NCBI RefSeq assembly: GCF_950295315.1
Contig: NC_080164.1
Location: 108,098,524-108,162,523 of the forward strand
Source: Erinaceus europaeus
Taxonomy: Eukaryota; Chordata; Mammalia; Eulipotyphla; Erinaceidae
Direction: 5' to 3'
Length of the DNA: 64,000 nt
Shown here: positions 41,841 through 52,011 of the stretch, piece by piece
Position numbering within the stretch: position 1 is the first letter of the stretch
Layout: every line of letters starts with the position of its first letter
Program-made: the position numbers and the translations under genes
The notes under the pieces: model-generated
What the model was told of the DNA's origin: nothing
Database searches by the model: none
Seen by the model: only the letters and a program-made list of their open reading frames with translations

Positions 41841-43255
41841 AGAAAGATAAAGATGGATATGGGATGTCCCCACTCATCAACAGAAGTTGAGAAAGAAGAA
41901 CAGAAAGGGAAACTAAAAACAGGATCTGATTAAATTGAGAGCAGGGCACCAATGTAAAAACCCTGTGGTGAAGGGGAGGGTAGCCATTGGGCTTCCTGGT
42001 ACGACAGGGGTGAGGAGGTGGGTGCGGGGTGGGGGGGATGAGAAACAGTCTTTTGGTAGTGGGAGTGGTGTTTATGTACATTCCTATTAAAGTGTTAACA
42101 TATAAACCACTATTTAATTAATATGAGAGGGGAGAGATTGATCATATGTCTAGAACTTCTTAAAACACAGACTGAGTCTTTTTAATACGTAGGCTGAGTC
42201 TTTGATATGTGGACTCTCTCAAAAGCCTAGACCAGGGAGAACAGAAGCAACCAGTAGCACAGCTACATACAAGATGCTGGGTATTATACCCCAAACCCTA
42301 ACAAAGGGATTTTTCAAAGTTAACCCAAACACCAAATAATGTGATGATAACAAAAACTATCCATTGTCTTCTTGAACCCTAAGACAACAGGAACCTCACA
42401 TTTACACTATAGAGCCTATATTTCCCCCAGTCCTGGAACCTTAGGGTGGGGCCCACTTTCCTACATGCTGCTCTCAATTCAAATAAAATAATATTGCATC
42501 CACCGATCACAACCTAACCAACGCAACGATTGTCACCTCAACATGCTTCACCTCAGACTGTGTCCAGAGACTTCAGGTTTGGAATGACAACCCTTCAGCT
42601 TCATCCCTCGGGTGAGACCTTTCCTTTCATAGTATTCTCTAATTCCATTCCAGGTGGTCCACTCCCCAATAAAGTCCCCAAACCTAGATATAGTCCAGGT
42701 CCCCTGAGATAGAGCATAGGTTCACACGTGCCCATAAACTTGGGGAAAATATATACCTGAAAGCAAAAGTACACAAGAGCATGCAGGGAATTTCCACCAA
42801 CACCTCATCTGCACTATTCCAGTCTTTAGGTCCATGATTGTTCAACAGTTTGTTTGGCTTTGTATGTTAACTCTCTTTTCAGCCACAAGGTTCCGGATGC
42901 CAGCAAATTGCTGACCAGACTTCCCTGGACAGACGACCCCATCAATGTATACTGGAGCTCCACTTCCCCAGAGCCCCACCTTACTAGGGAAAGAGAAAGG
43001 CAGACTGGGAGTATGGATTGACCAGTCAAAGCCCATGTTCAGCGGGGAAGCAATTACAGAAGCCAGACCTTCCACCCTCTGCAACCCACAACGACCCTGG
43101 ATCCATACTCCCAGAGAGATAGAGAATGGGAAGGCTATCAGGGGAGGGGATGGGATATGGAGATTGGGTTATGGGAATTGTGGAACTGTACCCCTCTTAT
43201 TCTATGGTTTTCTTAATGTCTCGTTTCTTAAATAAAAATTAAAAAAAAAAAAAAA
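41841..43255 (+). mobile_element. L1-L ORF2 tail and long 3'UTR, stacked
   Basis: Begins with an ORF2-end segment (GGATATGGGATGTCCCCACT), then GGGCACCAATGTAAAAACCC, AGACTGAGTCTTTTTAATAC, ATTGCATCCACCGATCAC, GGGGAAGCAATTACAGAAGC, TATTCTATGGTTTTCTTAAT and A16. It follows the previous copy in the same orientation. Confidence 0.87.
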
Positions 43256-43815
43256 AGATTAGCCCTTTGTCTGAAGTTTGGTTTGTAACCATCTTTCCCC
43301 ATATCTGTAGGGTGTCTTTCTGACTTGGTGATGGTTCCTTTTGCTATGTAGAAAAGCTTTTCAGGGGATGGTGGTACACCTGGTCAGGCACACACAATAC
43401 AGTTTGCAAGTACCCAGGTTTGAGCCCTCGGTCCCCACCTGCAGGGGGAAAGCTTCACAAGTAGTGAAGCAGGGCTCCAGGTGTGTCTCTCTGTAGCTCT
43501 CTCTCCTTCTCTATCTGCCCTCCCTCTCAGTTACTCTCTGTCCTATTGAATTAAATAAATAAATAAAGTTTAAAGATTAAAAAAAAGAAAGAAAGAAAAG
43601 CTTTTCAGTTTGATGTAGTTGGCTTATCTTTTTTGCTTTTGGATTCCTTGTTCTTGGACTTGATTCTCTGAAAACATTTCCAAGACAAACATCGTGGAAC
43701 ATTCTGCCAGTGTTTTTGTCTCTGTGTTTTACTGATTGTTCTGGTCTTGCCGCTTGGCACACTGCTACCTTGTCTGTTATACAGGAAGCCACTGCTTCTC
43801 TGTCCAGCTCTCACC
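43256..43815 (-). mobile_element. Old L1 fragment, minus, split by a SINE-A
   Basis: ATTAGCCCTTTGTCTGAAGT, CATATCTGTAGGGTGTCTTT, then after the SINE TTTTCAGTTTGATGTAGTTG and GGATTCCTTGTTCTTGGACT. These are the usual reverse-strand L1 ORF2 3' landmarks. Confidence 0.78.
43365..43594 (+). mobile_element. SINE-A with exact 14-bp TSD
   Basis: GGATGGTGGTACACCTGGTC head, GGTTTGAGCCCTCGGTCCCC, GGGGGAAAGCTTCACAAGTA, AATAAATAAATAAAG tail. GAAAAGCTTTTCAG at 43351-43364 and 43595-43608. Confidence 0.95.
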
Positions 43816-43819
43816 GTGA

Positions 43820-44650
43820 CTTACAGGCAAAATGTTCCCAGAAAAAGAGCAGTGTTCTGAAATGAGTACAGCCTAGAATGTTCCCATCTATGACCATGGA
43901 CTGTGAGCTGAGACTGACAGGGACTCAGAGGTTACACAGCCTCCTATGCTAAATAGGAATGTATATGGTATTTATATATTTTCTTCATATTTGGGAGCTA
44001 CTCTATGCCCTGATCCAGATTTCTAGGTCTATTTTCAACTCTGACACCATCTTCCCAGACAATAATTTTAGTCCATCTGCATGTTAGCCATAAGGCTAAG
44101 TCAAAAATTACTAAAGTCACAGACCCCTTGGAACATACCTAAAATTGACTTTCCAGCTTCTTCCCACCCAAAGGCCCCTAATTCCATCTGTTCCATTCTT
44201 ACCGTTGGGTTTCTGTTTATTAAACAATTTGCTTTATATCTTACCACCAATTTGCAGCACTACTGGGAAACCATCCTGACTTCCATAGGCAGATGACCTC
44301 ACCAACATGTCCCAGAACCTCACCTCTCCAGAGCCCTACCCCACAAGGGAAAGATAGAAACAGGCTGGGGGTATGGATCACCCTGCCATTGCCCATGTCC
44401 AGGAAGAAAGCAATTAATAAAGCCAGACCTCACACCTTCTGCATCCCATAAGGAATTTTAGTCCATACTCACAGAGGGACAAAGAATATAGAAGCTTCCA
44501 ATGGAGAGGATGGTACAAGGAAATCTAGTGGTGAGAACTGTGTGGAGTTGTAACCCTGTTATCTTACAATCTATTGTGTGCACTTAACCAGGTACGCCAC
44601 CACTTGGCAAACTTACAATCTTGTTAATCATTATTCTATCACTAATAAGA
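43820..44650 (+). mobile_element. L1-V long 3'UTR
   Basis: GACCATGGACTGTGAGCTGA, CTATGCTAAATAGGAATGTA, ACACCATCTTCCCAGACAAT, CCTCACCTCTCCAGAGCCC, TATCTTACAATCT..., ATCACTAATAA tail. A 39-bp SINE piece sits inside at 44573-44611. Confidence 0.83.
44573..44611 (-). mobile_element. 39-bp SINE-A head insertion without tail, with 10-bp TSD
   Basis: The reverse complement gives GCCAAGTGGTGGCGTACC and TGGTTAAGTGCACACAA, the first ~35 nt of SINE-A. CTTACAATCT flanks it on both sides (44563-44572 and 44612-44621). No poly(A) and no SINE body are present. Confidence 0.8.
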
Positions 44651-44664
44651 GAGAAAAGGGGGGG

Positions 44665-44720
44665 GGGAAGTCCCAGGTTTAGTTCTAGCATCACTGTAAG
44701 GCAGAGCTGAGTAGTACTCT
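44665..44720 (+). mobile_element. SINE-C 3' part
   Basis: CCCAGGTTTAGTTCTAGCAT, GGCAGAGCTGAGTAGTACTC. Confidence 0.65.
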
Positions 44721-44800
44721 GAGGAAGGAAAAGAAAGGAGGAAAGTAGGAAAGAAGGAAGGGATGGAGGAAAAGGAGGGAGGGAGCAAAAAGAGAAAGAT
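44721..44800 (+). repeat. GGAA/GGAGGA purine tract
   Basis: Interrupted GGAA and GGAGG units after the SINE-C tail. Confidence 0.85.
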
Positions 44801-44807
44801 ATGATAG

Positions 44808-44940
44808 GAGCATCTTAGAAGGTGATGAATAAGATGTTGGACTCTAGATATGAGGTTCTAAGTTTGATCCCTGGTGTCACATGTGCCAGAGTGACACACT
44901 ATTTCTTGCTATGTCACATTAATAAATTAAATTTTTAAAA
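44808..44940 (+). mobile_element. SINE-C
   Basis: GAATAAGATGTTGGACTCTA, AAGTTTGATCCCTGG B-box, CCAGAGTGACACACTATTTC, ATTAATAAATTAAATTTT tail. Confidence 0.75.
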
Positions 44941-45012
44941 GAAAGAGAGAGAGAGAGAAAGATAGGAAGAAAGAAAGAAGGAAAGAAAGAAAAGACGAAA
45001 GGAAAGAAAGGA
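44941..45012 (+). repeat. (GAAA)n/(GA)n purine microsatellite
   Basis: AGAAAGAGAGAGAGAGAAAG and GAAAGAAAGG units at the end of the SINE-C. Confidence 0.92.
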
Positions 45013-45734
45013 AATTGCTTAGGAAAGGGAACTTTGATTTCTATTAAAGCATCTTTTATCTTAGATTGTCAAGGAAGTATGAGAATTGTGTTATAAAGTT
45101 CCTCCTTCTCACATATTCTTACCAGACCCCAGAAGATGCCCATCATAAGAACAAATCTTTGTGGAGGAGATCTCACTCATAGCAGAGTTCAAAGCCTGGA
45201 GGCTGTGTGAGTATCAGTTGAGTGACAGTCTTACACCAATCACTCATTAATCTGTCTGCTTTTTATTCTTGGTCTAACACACGTGTTTAATGGAAACAGG
45301 CTGCTCTCTGTGAAAGAACACAGAAACTGGGCAGAAACAGCATTGAGGGAAGAAGAAAAGAGACAAATGGTGAGAATCACATTATCACGTATAATTTAAT
45401 TCAATGCTGTAGGAATCCCAGCACAGAAAGTCTGCATGGTAAGGAGCCAGGGAACTGTGCCCTCTCTCCTGGATTACATATGTTTCTCATCTTCCTCTTG
45501 GCATCTTCCATAACCAGTTTATATACAGCCTTCCTCCTAAGTAATGCTGTAGCTTCCCATGTGTTAGTAAAACTGTTTACACAACAAAATTTGTATACAC
45601 GCTAGAGGGCTGGAGATGAACATTTTAGCCCTGTAGGGAGGGATTTAAAAAAAAAAAAAAGCTGGAATTTTGTTTCTATGTGATTCAGGCTCAGGGAGAA
45701 CCAAAGTGGTCAAGAAGAAAACTTGTATCTGGAG
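45013..45734. other. Single-copy island, about 720 bp
   Basis: One of the longest stretches without repeats. No ORF or RNA gene is recognised; a short A-run lies at 45647. Confidence 0.45.
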
Positions 45735-45840
45735 CAGGCAGGGGAAGTAGCACAATGTTTATATAAAGAGACTCTTGTGCTTGAGATGCCAAAGTTCCAA
45801 TACCATCATAAACCAGAGCTGAGTAGTGCTCTTGTAAAAA
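45735..45840 (+). mobile_element. SINE-C
   Basis: AAGTAGCACAATGTTTATAT, GCTTGAGATGCCAAAGTTCC, CATAAACCAGAGCTGAGTAG. Confidence 0.75.
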
Positions 45841-45942
45841 AAAAAGAAAAAGAAAGAAAAAGAAAGAAAAGGAAAAAAATGAAAGAAGGAAGAAATAAAT
45901 AAAAGAAAGGAAGGAAGGAAGGAAAGAAGGAAGGAAGGAAGG
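45841..45942 (+). repeat. (GAAA)n and (GGAA)n microsatellite
   Basis: Purine tract linking a SINE-C tail to the next SINE-A head. Confidence 0.95.
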
Positions 45943-46160
45943 CCAGGTGGTGGCACACCGGATTGAGGGCAATATTACATTGTACAAGGACCCTGGTTCA
46001 AGCCTCCAGTCCCCACTTACAGGGGGAAAGTTTTGTGAATGGTGAAGCAGGGCTGCAGATTTCTCTCTGCCTCTTTCCCTCTCTGTCCCCCTTCCCTCTC
46101 AATTTCTGACAGTCTCTATCCAATAAATAAATTAAAATAGTAATAATAAAAAGAATATGG
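45942..46160 (+). mobile_element. SINE-A
   Basis: GGCCAGGTGGTGGCACACCG head, GGTTCAAGCCTCCAGTCCCC, GAATGGTGAAGCAGGGCTGC, CCAATAAATAAATTAAAAT tail. Confidence 0.92.
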
Positions 46161-46182
46161 GTTAAAAATTTAAAAAAGAATA

Positions 46183-46392
46183 TGCGGGGTGCAGGTGATG
46201 GTGCACCCAGTTAAGTCTATACATTGCAGTGCACAAGGACCCAGGTTCAAGCCCCTGCTCCCTACCTGCAGGGGGAAAGCTTCACAAGTGGTGAAGCAGG
46301 GCTGCAGGTGTCTCTCTATCTCTCTCCCTCTCTTCCCCTTCCCTCTTTATTTCTGGCTGTCCCTATTCAATAAATAGAGATAGGGAGAGAAA
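46183..46392 (+). mobile_element. SINE-A
   Basis: GGTGCAGGTGATGGTGCACC, GGTTCAAGCCCCTGCTCCC, GGTGAAGCAGGGCTGCAGG, CAATAAATAGAGATAGG tail that grades into a GGAA array. Confidence 0.92.
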
Positions 46393-46462
46393 GGGAGGAA
46401 GGAAGGAAGGAAGGAAGGAAGGAAGGAAGGAAGGAAGGAAGGAAGGAAAGGAGGGAGGGAGA
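46393..46462 (+). repeat. (GGAA)n microsatellite
   Basis: About fifteen GGAA units directly after the SINE-A tail. Confidence 0.97.
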
Positions 46463-46499
46463 CTACATAGCTTCTTTGCCCAGTTGTCTATTAATGGGC

Positions 46500-46612
46500 A
46501 TTTAGGTTGAGTCCATAGGCTTATGGTGATGCTGAGGATTGAACCTGAGACCTCAGAGCCTCAGGCATGGAAGTCTGTTTGGATAAACATTGTGCTATCT
46601 CCCCAGCCCCAT
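46500..46612 (-). mobile_element. SINE-C, minus
   Basis: TTATGGTGATGCTGAGGATT, GAACCTGAGACCTCAGAGCC, GTGCTATCTCCCCAGCCCC. Confidence 0.8.
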
Positions 46613-46736
46613 ATACCCTTTCAAATGAGTATTTTCACTCCTTTGGATAAATCCAGGAGTCTACTTTTACCTACTCTAACCCAGTACTTATTTCTCCACT
46701 TTTGACTGAAGAGCAAATATGAAATCCCATGACTGA

Positions 46737-48489
46737 AAACATGCAGAAGAATGAAGGTGAATCACTGTATTTCACCAAATACAAAAGTAAATTCCAAGTG
46801 GATCAAGGACTTGGATGTTGGACCAGAAACTATCAGATACTTAGAGGAAAATATTGGAAGAACTTTTTTCCGCATAAATTTTAAAGACATTTTCAATGAA
46901 ACGAATCCAATTACAAGGAAGACTAAGGCAAGTATAAACCTATGGGACTACATCAAATTAATAAGCTTCTTCACAGCAAAAGAAACCACTACCCAAATCA
47001 AGAGACCCCTCACAGAATGGGAGAAGATCTTTACATGCCATACATCAGATAAGAGTTTAATAACCAACATATATAAAGAGCTTACCAGACTCAACAACAA
47101 GACAACAAATAACCCCATCCAAAAATGGGGGGAGGAATTGGACAGAATATTCACCACAGAAGAGATCCAAAAGGCCAAGAAACGCATGAAAAAATGCTCC
47201 AAGTCTCTGATTGTCAGAGAAATGCAAATCAAGACAACAATGAGATATCACTTCACTCCTGTGAGAATGTCACACATCAGAAAAGGTAACAGCAGCAAAT
47301 GCTGGAGAGGGTGTGGGGTCAAAGGAACCCTCCTGCACTGCTGGTGGGAATGTCAATTGGTCCAACCTCTGTGGAGAACAGTCTGGAGAACTCTCAGAAG
47401 GCTAGAAATGGACCTACCCTATGACCCTGTAATTCCCCTCCTGGGGATATATCCTAAGGAACCCAACACATCCATCCAAAAAGATCTGTGTACACATATG
47501 TTCTTGGCAGCACAATTTGTAATAGCCAAAACCTGGAAGCAACCCAGGTGTCCAACAACAGATGAGTGGCTGAGCAAGTTGTGGTATATATACACAATGG
47601 AATACTACTCAGCTGTAAAAAATGGTGACTTCACCGTTTTCAGCCGATCTTGGATGGACCTTGAAAAAATCATGTTGAGTGAAATAAGTCAGAAACAGAA
47701 GGATGAATATGGGATGATCTCACTCTCAGGCTGAAGCTGAAAAACAAGATTAGAAAAGAAAACACAAGTCGAACCTGAAATGGAATTGGAGTATTACACC
47801 AAAGTAAAAGACTCTGGGGTGGGTGGGTGGGTGGGGAGAATACAGGTCCATGAAAAATGATGAATGAAATAGTGGGGGTTGTATTACTAAATGGGAATCT
47901 GGGGAATGTTATGCATGTAAAGAAAAAAAGAAGTAGAAACGTAAAGCAGAAATTGACTGAGTTTGGAGTATGGCACCAAAGTAAGAAAGCAGAAGTATAC
48001 TAGAGTTTGCAGTGAGTACCTCCCTAATACTTCCTCTCCACTTTTCCAAGCTTTGGGTCCATGATTGCTCAACAATTTGTTTGGCTTTGTATGTTAATTC
48101 TCTTTTCAGTCACCAGGTTCCAGGTGTCATCAGGATGCCGGCCAGACTTCCCTGGATTGAAGACACCACCAATGTGTCCTGGAGCTCAGCTTCCCCAGAG
48201 ACCCATCCTACTAGGGAAAGAGAGAGGCAGACTGGGAGTATGGACCGACCAGTCAACGCCCATGTTCAGCGAGGAAGCAATTACAGAAGCCAGACCTTCT
48301 ACCTTCTGCAACCCTCAATGACCCTGGGTCCATGCTCCCAGAGGGATAGAGAATGGGAAAGCTATCAGGGGAGGGGGTGGGATATGGAGATTGGGCGGTG
48401 GGAGTTGTGTGGAGTTGTACCCCTCCTACCCTATGGTTTTGTTAATTAATCCTTTCTTTAATAAAATAAAATAAAAAGAAAAAAAAAAA
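46737..48489 (+). mobile_element. Mosaic L1 insertion: L1-S ORF2 3' part fused to L1-L 3'UTR
   Basis: One insertion bounded by an exact 16-bp TSD, GAAATCCCATGACTGA (46721-46736 and 48490-48505). 46737-47918 is L1-S: ORF2 C-terminus and most of its short 3'UTR up to TTATGCATGT. From 47919 it switches to an A-rich joint and an L1 ORF2-end/3'UTR piece (AAATTGACTGAGTTTGGAGT). At about 47990 it switches again to the last ~490 bp of an L1-L 3'UTR (TAGAGTTTGCAGTGAGTACC to TACCCTATGGTTTTGTTAAT) with the poly(A) tail. Confidence 0.9.
46751..47734 (+). CDS. L1 ORF2 C-terminal segment, uninterrupted frame
   Basis: 327 codons without stop, from the thumb region through the C-terminal Cys-rich domain ([19 protein letters not shown]-x3-C-x7-H-x4-C) to the natural ORF2 stop (GMISLSG). 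Several sites broken in the full-length copy (for example the frameshift at 24803) are intact here. The 5' truncation removes endonuclease and RT, so the product would have no catalytic function. Confidence 0.9.
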   Translation: MKVNHCISPNTKVNSKWIKDLDVGPETIRYLEENIGRTFFRINFKDIFNETNPITRKTKASINLWDYIKLISFFTAKETTTQIKRPLTEWEKIFTCHTSDKSLITNIYKELTRLNNKTTNNPIQKWGEELDRIFTTEEIQKAKKRMKKCSKSLIVREMQIKTTMRYHFTPVRMSHIRKGNSSKCWRGCGVKGTLLHCWWECQLVQPLWRTVWRTLRRLEMDLPYDPVIPLLGIYPKEPNTSIQKDLCTHMFLAAQFVIAKTWKQPRCPTTDEWLSKLWYIYTMEYYSAVKNGDFTVFSRSWMDLEKIMLSEISQKQKDEYGMISLSG

Positions 48490-48505
48490 GAAATCCCATG
48501 ACTGA

Positions 48506-49024
48506 GGCTCAGATGTTTCAAATTTGACATCTAGCAAGCTTTCATGCGTACCCTAGTCAGCTTCATACCCACCCTCAAAGAAGGTTCTCCACCAAATCTT
48601 GTTCTTGTTTTGTGGTTATTCATGGGACTTTTTTTTTTTTTTTCCAAAATGACAAGTACTTTGTTCAGTAGTCTGGCCTATTGGAACCAATCAACCTTTT
48701 CTATAGCTCTTTATTAGACTAAAATTTATTAGATTTGCATCTGGGAACTGTGTTTCAGTCAGAAGGCTAGGAGAGAGAGAGAGAGAGAGAGAAGACATCT
48801 CACGGTCTTGGGCGGTGAGACTGTATTATCCATCCATCATGGGAGCCAGAGTCAGACAGAAAACAGATTTCGCCAAACACAAGAGATTGACGGGCACATT
48901 TCAGTCACCCAGAGAGAGACAGAGAAGTGTATTCTTCATTTTCTGTCTGTCATCCTGGATTTGAAAGCTTTCAGTTTGAGTGTTTTTAGTGAATGGTTAT
49001 GAAGAGGAAATCTTTTCTCTGATG
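48506..49024. other. Single-copy island with a (GA)n run
   Basis: No repeat family is recognised apart from (GA)n at 48770-48792 and a T-run at 48630. Confidence 0.45.
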
Positions 49025-49875
49025 AAATGAAAAATAGACCATGGACTGTGAGCTCAGACTGAGACTCAGAGGTCACACAGGCTCCTGTGCTAAATAGGAA
49101 TATATATGGACTTTGGGTCAGACTGATGGGGTAAAGATATGTATATGTATATGCATATGCATGTGCATGTGCATATGTATGTGCATATGCATATGCATAT
49201 GCATATACATATACATATATACATGCTTTCCTCATATTTGGGAGCTACTACTCTCTGCCCTAATCCAGCTTTCTAGGCCTATTCTCAACTCTGATACCAT
49301 CTTCCCAGACAAAACTGTCAGCCCACCTGCATGTTAGTTATCAGGCTCAGGCAAAATTTACTAAAGTCACAAGGCCCTTGGAAGTCTATTTTATATAGAC
49401 TTCCTAGCTTTTTCCCACAAAAAAAAAAAAAACCCTATTCTCAACTGTTCTATTTCTTCCTACCTTTGAGTTCCTGTTTATGAAGCAGTTTGTTTTGCTT
49501 TATATTTTACTGCCTTTCAGCCACCAAATTGCACCATGATCCCATCCTGACTTCCTTGGGCAGATGGCCTCACCAATGTGTTCTGGAACCTCATCACTCC
49601 AGAGCCCTATCCCACTAGGGAAATATAGAAACAGGCTAGAGGTATGGATTCACCTGCTAATGTCCATGTTCAACAGAGAAGCAATTACGGAAACCAAAAC
49701 TCCCACCTTCTACAACCCAAAAATAATTTTGATCCATACTCCCAGAGAGGAGTAAAGAATAGGGAAGTTTCCAATGGAGGGGATGGGACTGGTGGTGGGA
49801 ACTGTGTGGAATTGTACCTCTGTTATCTTACAATCTTGCTAATCATTATTAAATCACTAATAAAATATTTTAAAA
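49025..49875 (+). mobile_element. L1-V long 3'UTR with internal hexamer array
   Basis: GACCATGGACTGTGAGCTCA, GTGCTAAATAGGAATATATA, ACCATCTTCCCAGACAAAAC, CATCACTCCAGAGCCCTATC, TATCTTACAATCTTGCTAAT, ATCACTAATAAAA. It shares the full layout of 43855-44650. Confidence 0.87.
49136..49222 (+). repeat. (TATGCA)n/(TATACA)n tandem
   Basis: Purine-pyrimidine alternating hexamers expanded inside the L1-V 3'UTR. At the equivalent place the copy at 43965 has only GTATATGGTATTTATATATT. Confidence 0.93.
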
Positions 49876-50200
49876 CAGTGATATATATATATATATTCCC
49901 TCTAGAAGCCTTATGAAGGCAGGTCTGTGGGATCTGCTGATGACTTCCCTCTTTCTCCATCTACAGAGTGGCCAACAAAGTAGACATGGGTTTGGTCTGT
50001 TCAGCCACTTCCCCTTTGCTGAAATAAACAAAGAGGAACTAATCTGTGTACTTTTAAAAATATATAGACATGTATAACTTTCCATTGCTGAAGGAATATG
50101 TAACAACCATGAACATATTCTACATAGCAATGCATTCGGCGACTTCAATATACTATCTTGCTTGATTCTGTTGACTCCAAGTTAGCAGAATGATTTTTTC
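49876..50200. other. Single-copy-looking stretch
   Basis: After a short (TA)n at 49881-49896, no repeat or gene is recognised. Confidence 0.4.
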
Positions 50201-50203
50201 TTT

Positions 50204-50413
50204 TTTTATTATCTTTATTTATTTATTGGATAGAGACAGTCAGAAACTGAGAGAGAAGGGGGAGATAGAAAGCATGAGAGACGGAGATACACCTGCAGCC
50301 CTGTTTTACCACTTGTGAAATTTTCCCCCTGCAGGTGGGGACTGGGGGCTTGAACCCAGGTCCTTGCACACTGTAACATGTGCGCTCAACCAGGTATGCT
50401 ACCACCCGGCCCT
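50204..50413 (-). mobile_element. SINE-A, minus
   Basis: TTATTATCTTTATTTATTTA tail side, CCCCCTGCAGGTGGGGACTG, GGGCTTGAACCCAGGTCC, head ACCACCCGGCCC. TGATTTTTTCT and TGATTTTTTTT flanks. Confidence 0.93.
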
Positions 50414-50424
50414 GATTTTTTTTT

Positions 50425-50538
50425 CTTATGATTATTATCACCACCTTGCAGATGAGAGACAGAGGCTGAGAGAGGCTGGGATCTTCCACAAATTCCAGAA
50501 CTCAGCAGGGCTGGGACTGAGGCCAAAATCCAGGTGAG
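50425..50538 (-). mobile_element. MIR, minus
   Basis: ATTATTATCACCACCTTGCA, AGATGAGAGACAGAGGCTGA and AGCAGGGCTGGGACTGAGGC match the reverse of the MIR core (CTCATCTGT / CTCAGTTTCC region). It is an old mammalian SINE and places part of this DNA before the hedgehog-specific insertions. Confidence 0.75.
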
Positions 50539-50726
50539 CCTCAGGACTCAGGTTGGAAGTCTTCCCTGGAACCTTGCAGCCAGGCCCCAAAAGGACTGAG
50601 CTCGGGCTGACTGACTGACACTAGGGGAAGAGATGACCTGAGGAGAGGAAGAAATTAGGCTAAATTTAATACCAGCAGTCAATATGTTTAGTCTGGAATG
50701 AAAGGATAGAGTCAGAAACTCAAATC
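50539..50726. other. Single-copy-looking stretch
   Basis: Nothing recognised; contains a CTGACTGACTGACA motif at about 50607. Confidence 0.35.
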
Positions 50727-50912
50727 CTAGTGCATGTGTTACAGTGCGCAAGGACCCAGGTTTGAGTCCCTGGCCTGCACCTGCTGGGGGAAATCTTCAC
50801 AAGTGGTGAAGCAGTGTTGCAGGTATCTCTCTATCTCTCTCCCTCTCTATCACTCCCTTCCCTTTCAATTTCTGGCTGTGTCTATCCAATAAATAAATAA
50901 AGATTAAAAAAG
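50727..50912 (+). mobile_element. SINE-A, head truncated
   Basis: TAGTGCATGTGTTACAGTGC, GGTTTGAGTCCCTGG B-box, TCACAAGTGGTGAAGCAGTG, CCAATAAATAAATAAAG tail. Confidence 0.9.
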
Positions 50913-51158
50913 GACTTTTTATTTTAAAAAAAGAAACCTCACATCCTGCTGGCCTTGCCCTCTTGAATTAATAAAGAAGAGTTAGGACCCGCTGTGGGCT
51001 TTCTCCTGGGTGGAAGTTTGAGAAATCATGGTTTTGCATGTGGGAAGATTTGGAGGGCTTCTACCCATCCCTGATTGCTGCCCCCCATATATACACAACC
51101 CCAATCCTGTTCCTGGCTTACCTGCTATCCCCCATCTGTGTAAAAAGCTAATGCTAGA
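50913..51158. other. Single-copy-looking stretch
   Basis: No repeat or gene is recognised. Confidence 0.4.
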
Positions 51159-51159
51159 T

Positions 51160-51298
51160 GTTGGGGGGGGGGTAGATAACATAATGGTTCTGCAATGAAA
51201 CTCTCATGCCTGAGGCTCCAAAATCCAGGTTCAATTCCCAACCCCCCCACCCAACCACCACAAGCAGTATAAGCTAGAACTGAGAAGCTCTCTGGAGA
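51160..51298 (+). mobile_element. SINE-C
   Basis: GTAGATAACATAATGGTTCT, TCATGCCTGAGGCTCC, GGTTCAATTCCC B-box, AGCTAGAACTGAGAAGCTCT. Confidence 0.82.
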
Positions 51299-51385
51299 AA
51301 GAAGGAAGGGAGGGAAGGAGGGAGAGGGGAGGAAGGAAGAAAGGAAGAAAAAGAGGGAGGAGAGAGAAAGAAAGGAAGGAAGGAA
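51299..51385 (+). repeat. GGAA/GAGGA purine tract
   Basis: GAAGGAAGGGAGGGAAGG-type units between two SINEs. Confidence 0.93.
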
Positions 51386-51548
51386 GGCCAGGTATTAGCA
51401 CAAGGACCTGGGTTCAAGCCCCTGGTCCACACCACAGGGTGAAAGCTTTATAAGTGGTGAAGCAGGGCTGTAGGTGTCTTTCTGTCTCTCTCCCTCTCTA
51501 TCTCCCCACTTCCCCCTCTTGACTTATCTTTATCTCTTCATAAATAAA
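51386..51548 (+). mobile_element. SINE-A with internal head deletion
   Basis: GGCCAGGTATTAGCACAAGG joins the 5' head to the region just before the B-box (GGTTCAAGCCCCTGG). Body and CT block follow. Confidence 0.85.
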
Positions 51549-51564
51549 AGAAAGAAAGAAAAAT

Positions 51565-51615
<51 letters not shown>

Positions 51616-51765
51616 GAGGGAGGGAAGGAGGAAGGAAGGAAGGAAGGAAGGAAGGAAGGAAGGAAGGAAGGAAGGAAGGAAGGGAGGGAGGGAGGGAGAG
51701 AGAGAGAGAGAGAGAAAGAAAGAAAAAAGAAAGAAAGGAAGGAAGGAAGAAAAACAGAAAGAAGT
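51549..51765 (+). repeat. (GAAA)n, (GGAA)n, (GA)n compound microsatellite
   Basis: GAAA to about 51613, GGAA to about 51680, GGGA/GA to about 51715, then GAAA/GGAA. Ser/Phe/Leu/Pro-rich reverse frames are artefacts. Confidence 0.97.
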
Positions 51766-51771
51766 GAAGAG

Positions 51772-51985
51772 GTGGCTGGGTAGCAGTGCACCAGGTTAAG
51801 CGCAGATAGTGAAAAGCACAAGGACCTACTCAAGGATCCTGGTTTGAGCCCCTGGCTCCCCATCTGCAGGGAGTGTCACATTGCAAGCAGTGAAGCAGGT
51901 CTGTTGGTGTCTATCTTTCTCTTGCCTTCTCTGTCTTCCCCTGGTGGCAACAATAAAATAAATAAAATAAGATAAAAATAGGTCT
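51772..51985 (+). mobile_element. SINE-B, 3' part lost
   Basis: GGCTGGGTAGCAGTGCACCA, GGTTAAGCGCAGATAGTG, GGTTTGAGCCCCTGGCTCCC, CAGTGAAGCAGGTCTG, CAACAATAAAATAAATAAAA tail. Confidence 0.87.
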
Positions 51986-52011
51986 TTATGTGATATGTAA
52001 ATTACAACTTA

